Shown: piece after piece, positions 22,427 through 23,267 of the stretch
Numbering within the stretch: the first letter of the stretch is position 1
Layout: every line of letters begins with the position of its first letter
Assembly (NCBI GenBank): GCA_965363675.1
Contig: CBDTTW010000027.1
Location: 1 to 23,267, forward strand
Source: CBDTTW01 sp965363675
GTDB taxonomy: Bacteria > Bacteroidota > Rhodothermia > Rhodothermales > DASSAV01
Length of the DNA: 23,267 nucleotides
Reading direction: 5' to 3'
Position numbers and translations under genes: made by a program
Notes under the pieces: model-generated
What the model was told of the DNA's origin: nothing
Databases searched by the model: none
The model's input: only the letters and a program-made list of their open reading frames with translations

Positions 22427-23267
22427 ATGCCTTTTCCCGTTTCGTCTCGCGCCGCGCGCCTGGCGTGCGCCGCCGTCGCCGCGCTGCTCGGCCTGGCCGG
22501 GGCGGCCCCCGCCCGCGCCCAGCAGGAGAGCGCCGCCGCGCGCCTGCTGACGCCCTCGGCGCGCGCTGTGCTCGCCGCGACCGACCCGGCGCTCGGCGCC
22601 CCGACGGTCGCCGCCCCCGACGGGCGCCGCGACGCGCGCACGGGGGTGCAGCGCGCCGCCTACCGCATTGCCGCGCAGGCGTACCCCGGCCGGCCGCAAG
22701 CCGCCGCGACGGCTTACCTGCGCCGGGCCGCCGCCGCCTTCGGCTGGGATGCCGACCTTGAAACGCTGCGTCTCCGCGACGCGCAGCAGACGCCTGCGGG
22801 CTTTCATTTCACCTACGAACAGACGCTGGGCGGCGTGCCCGTCTGGGGCAGCTACGTCAAGGTGAGCGTTGACCGGCAGGGGCGGCCCACGATGGCCGTA
22901 AGCGGCTACCGCCCCGAAGCGGCCGCCTCGGAAGCGCCGCTGCGCCCGCTCGTGGACGCCGTGGCCGCCGCCGCCGTGGCGCGCGGCCTTGTCGCCGAGG
23001 GCGGGGCCGAGGTGGGGGCCGCCCGGCTCGTGGTGTACCCCGAGGCCCCGGCGCGCCTGGCGTGGGCGCTGCCGATGTGGCCCGAGGCCGCCCCGGCCGA
23101 GTGGCTCGTGTTCGTGGACGCGCGCACCGGGGCGCTCGTACGTATCCTGGAGACGGCCGCGCGCGAGCAGGCTCCGGAGTTGCCGTGGGCCGCAGCGCCT
23201 GCCGCCGCCCCCGCCACAACGGCGCCCAGCGCTGCGCCGCCGCAAGCGGCCTCCGCCCCAACGGCGG
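22427..23267 (+). CDS. Secreted protein with FTP/PepSY-like peptidase propeptide, 3' end missing
   Basis: The frame is open from the ATG to the window edge (280 codons seen). A signal peptide spans about residues 1-31 (ARLACAAVAALLGLAG, then APARAQ). Residues ~85-160 form a fungalysin/thermolysin propeptide (FTP) domain: AYLRRAAAAFGWDADL and FHFTYEQTLGGVPVWGSYVKV. Residues ~175-245 look PepSY-like, ending AEWLVFVDARTGALVRILE. An Ala/Pro-rich linker (about 253-280) follows. In known proteins this arrangement precedes an M4 or M36 zinc metallopeptidase domain, where the propeptide inhibits and folds the enzyme. No HExxH motif is reached within the window, so peptidase activity is inferred. No ribosome site is evident before the ATG. 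Confidence 0.75.
   Translation, partial: MPFPVSSRAARLACAAVAALLGLAGAAPARAQQESAAARLLTPSARAVLAATDPALGAPTVAAPDGRRDARTGVQRAAYRIAAQAYPGRPQAAATAYLRRAAAAFGWDADLETLRLRDAQQTPAGFHFTYEQTLGGVPVWGSYVKVSVDRQGRPTMAVSGYRPEAAASEAPLRPLVDAVAAAAVARGLVAEGGAEVGAARLVVYPEAPARLAWALPMWPEAAPAEWLVFVDARTGALVRILETAAREQAPELPWAAAPAAAPATTAPSAAPPQAASAPTA

Overview
The window is GC-rich (about 70% by eye) chromosomal DNA from what looks like a Rhodothermus/Salinibacter-type member of the Bacteroidota (Rhodothermota). Three things point there. The cell-wall/division (dcw) cluster has the order PASTA-PBP, murE, mraY, murD, ftsW, murG, murC, ftsQ, ftsA, ftsZ, without murF, ddl or murB. At least one promoter matches the Bacteroidota pattern TTTG-N19-TAnnTTTG exactly (minus strand, 15450-15480). 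MurE carries the DNPR motif of meso-diaminopimelate-adding enzymes. The genus cannot be fixed from the sequence alone.

Layout. Bases 2-11588 hold the plus-strand dcw cluster. It opens with the last 53 codons of a septal penicillin-binding protein (one PASTA repeat) and closes with ftsZ. Genes are tightly packed, with three ATGA stop/start overlaps (murD-ftsW, ftsW-murG, murG-murC) and a 32-base ftsQ-ftsA overlap. The only sizeable gap, 140 bases before ftsZ, is AT-rich and probably holds an extra ftsZ promoter. Together these genes make UDP-MurNAc-pentapeptide intermediates, lipid I and lipid II, then polymerise and direct wall synthesis at the FtsZ ring.

Bases 11589-16214 are accessory: a strong bidirectional terminator, a small outer-membrane beta-barrel protein (minus), a membrane protein with a degenerate glycoside-hydrolase-like ectodomain (plus), a GT8-like glycosyltransferase (minus) with a structured leader and a TTG start, and an MlaC-like lipid-transport protein (minus). 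Bases 16215-19122 hold a TolC-family outer-membrane channel and GluQ (tRNA-Asp glutamyl-queuosine synthetase) on the minus strand, and a divergent DUF721 gene. Bases 19184-20762 hold the fatty-acid pair acpP-fabF (minus), with a hairpin between them that could act as an attenuator. metK follows on the plus strand, then a strong terminator, then the first 280 codons of a secreted protein with an FTP-type peptidase propeptide.

Most of the window is conserved housekeeping sequence. I found no defence system, mobile element, CRISPR array, tRNA or rRNA. The best candidates for something undescribed are the pseudo-glycosidase membrane protein (12622-14292) and the leader of the glycosyltransferase gene (15340-15480).
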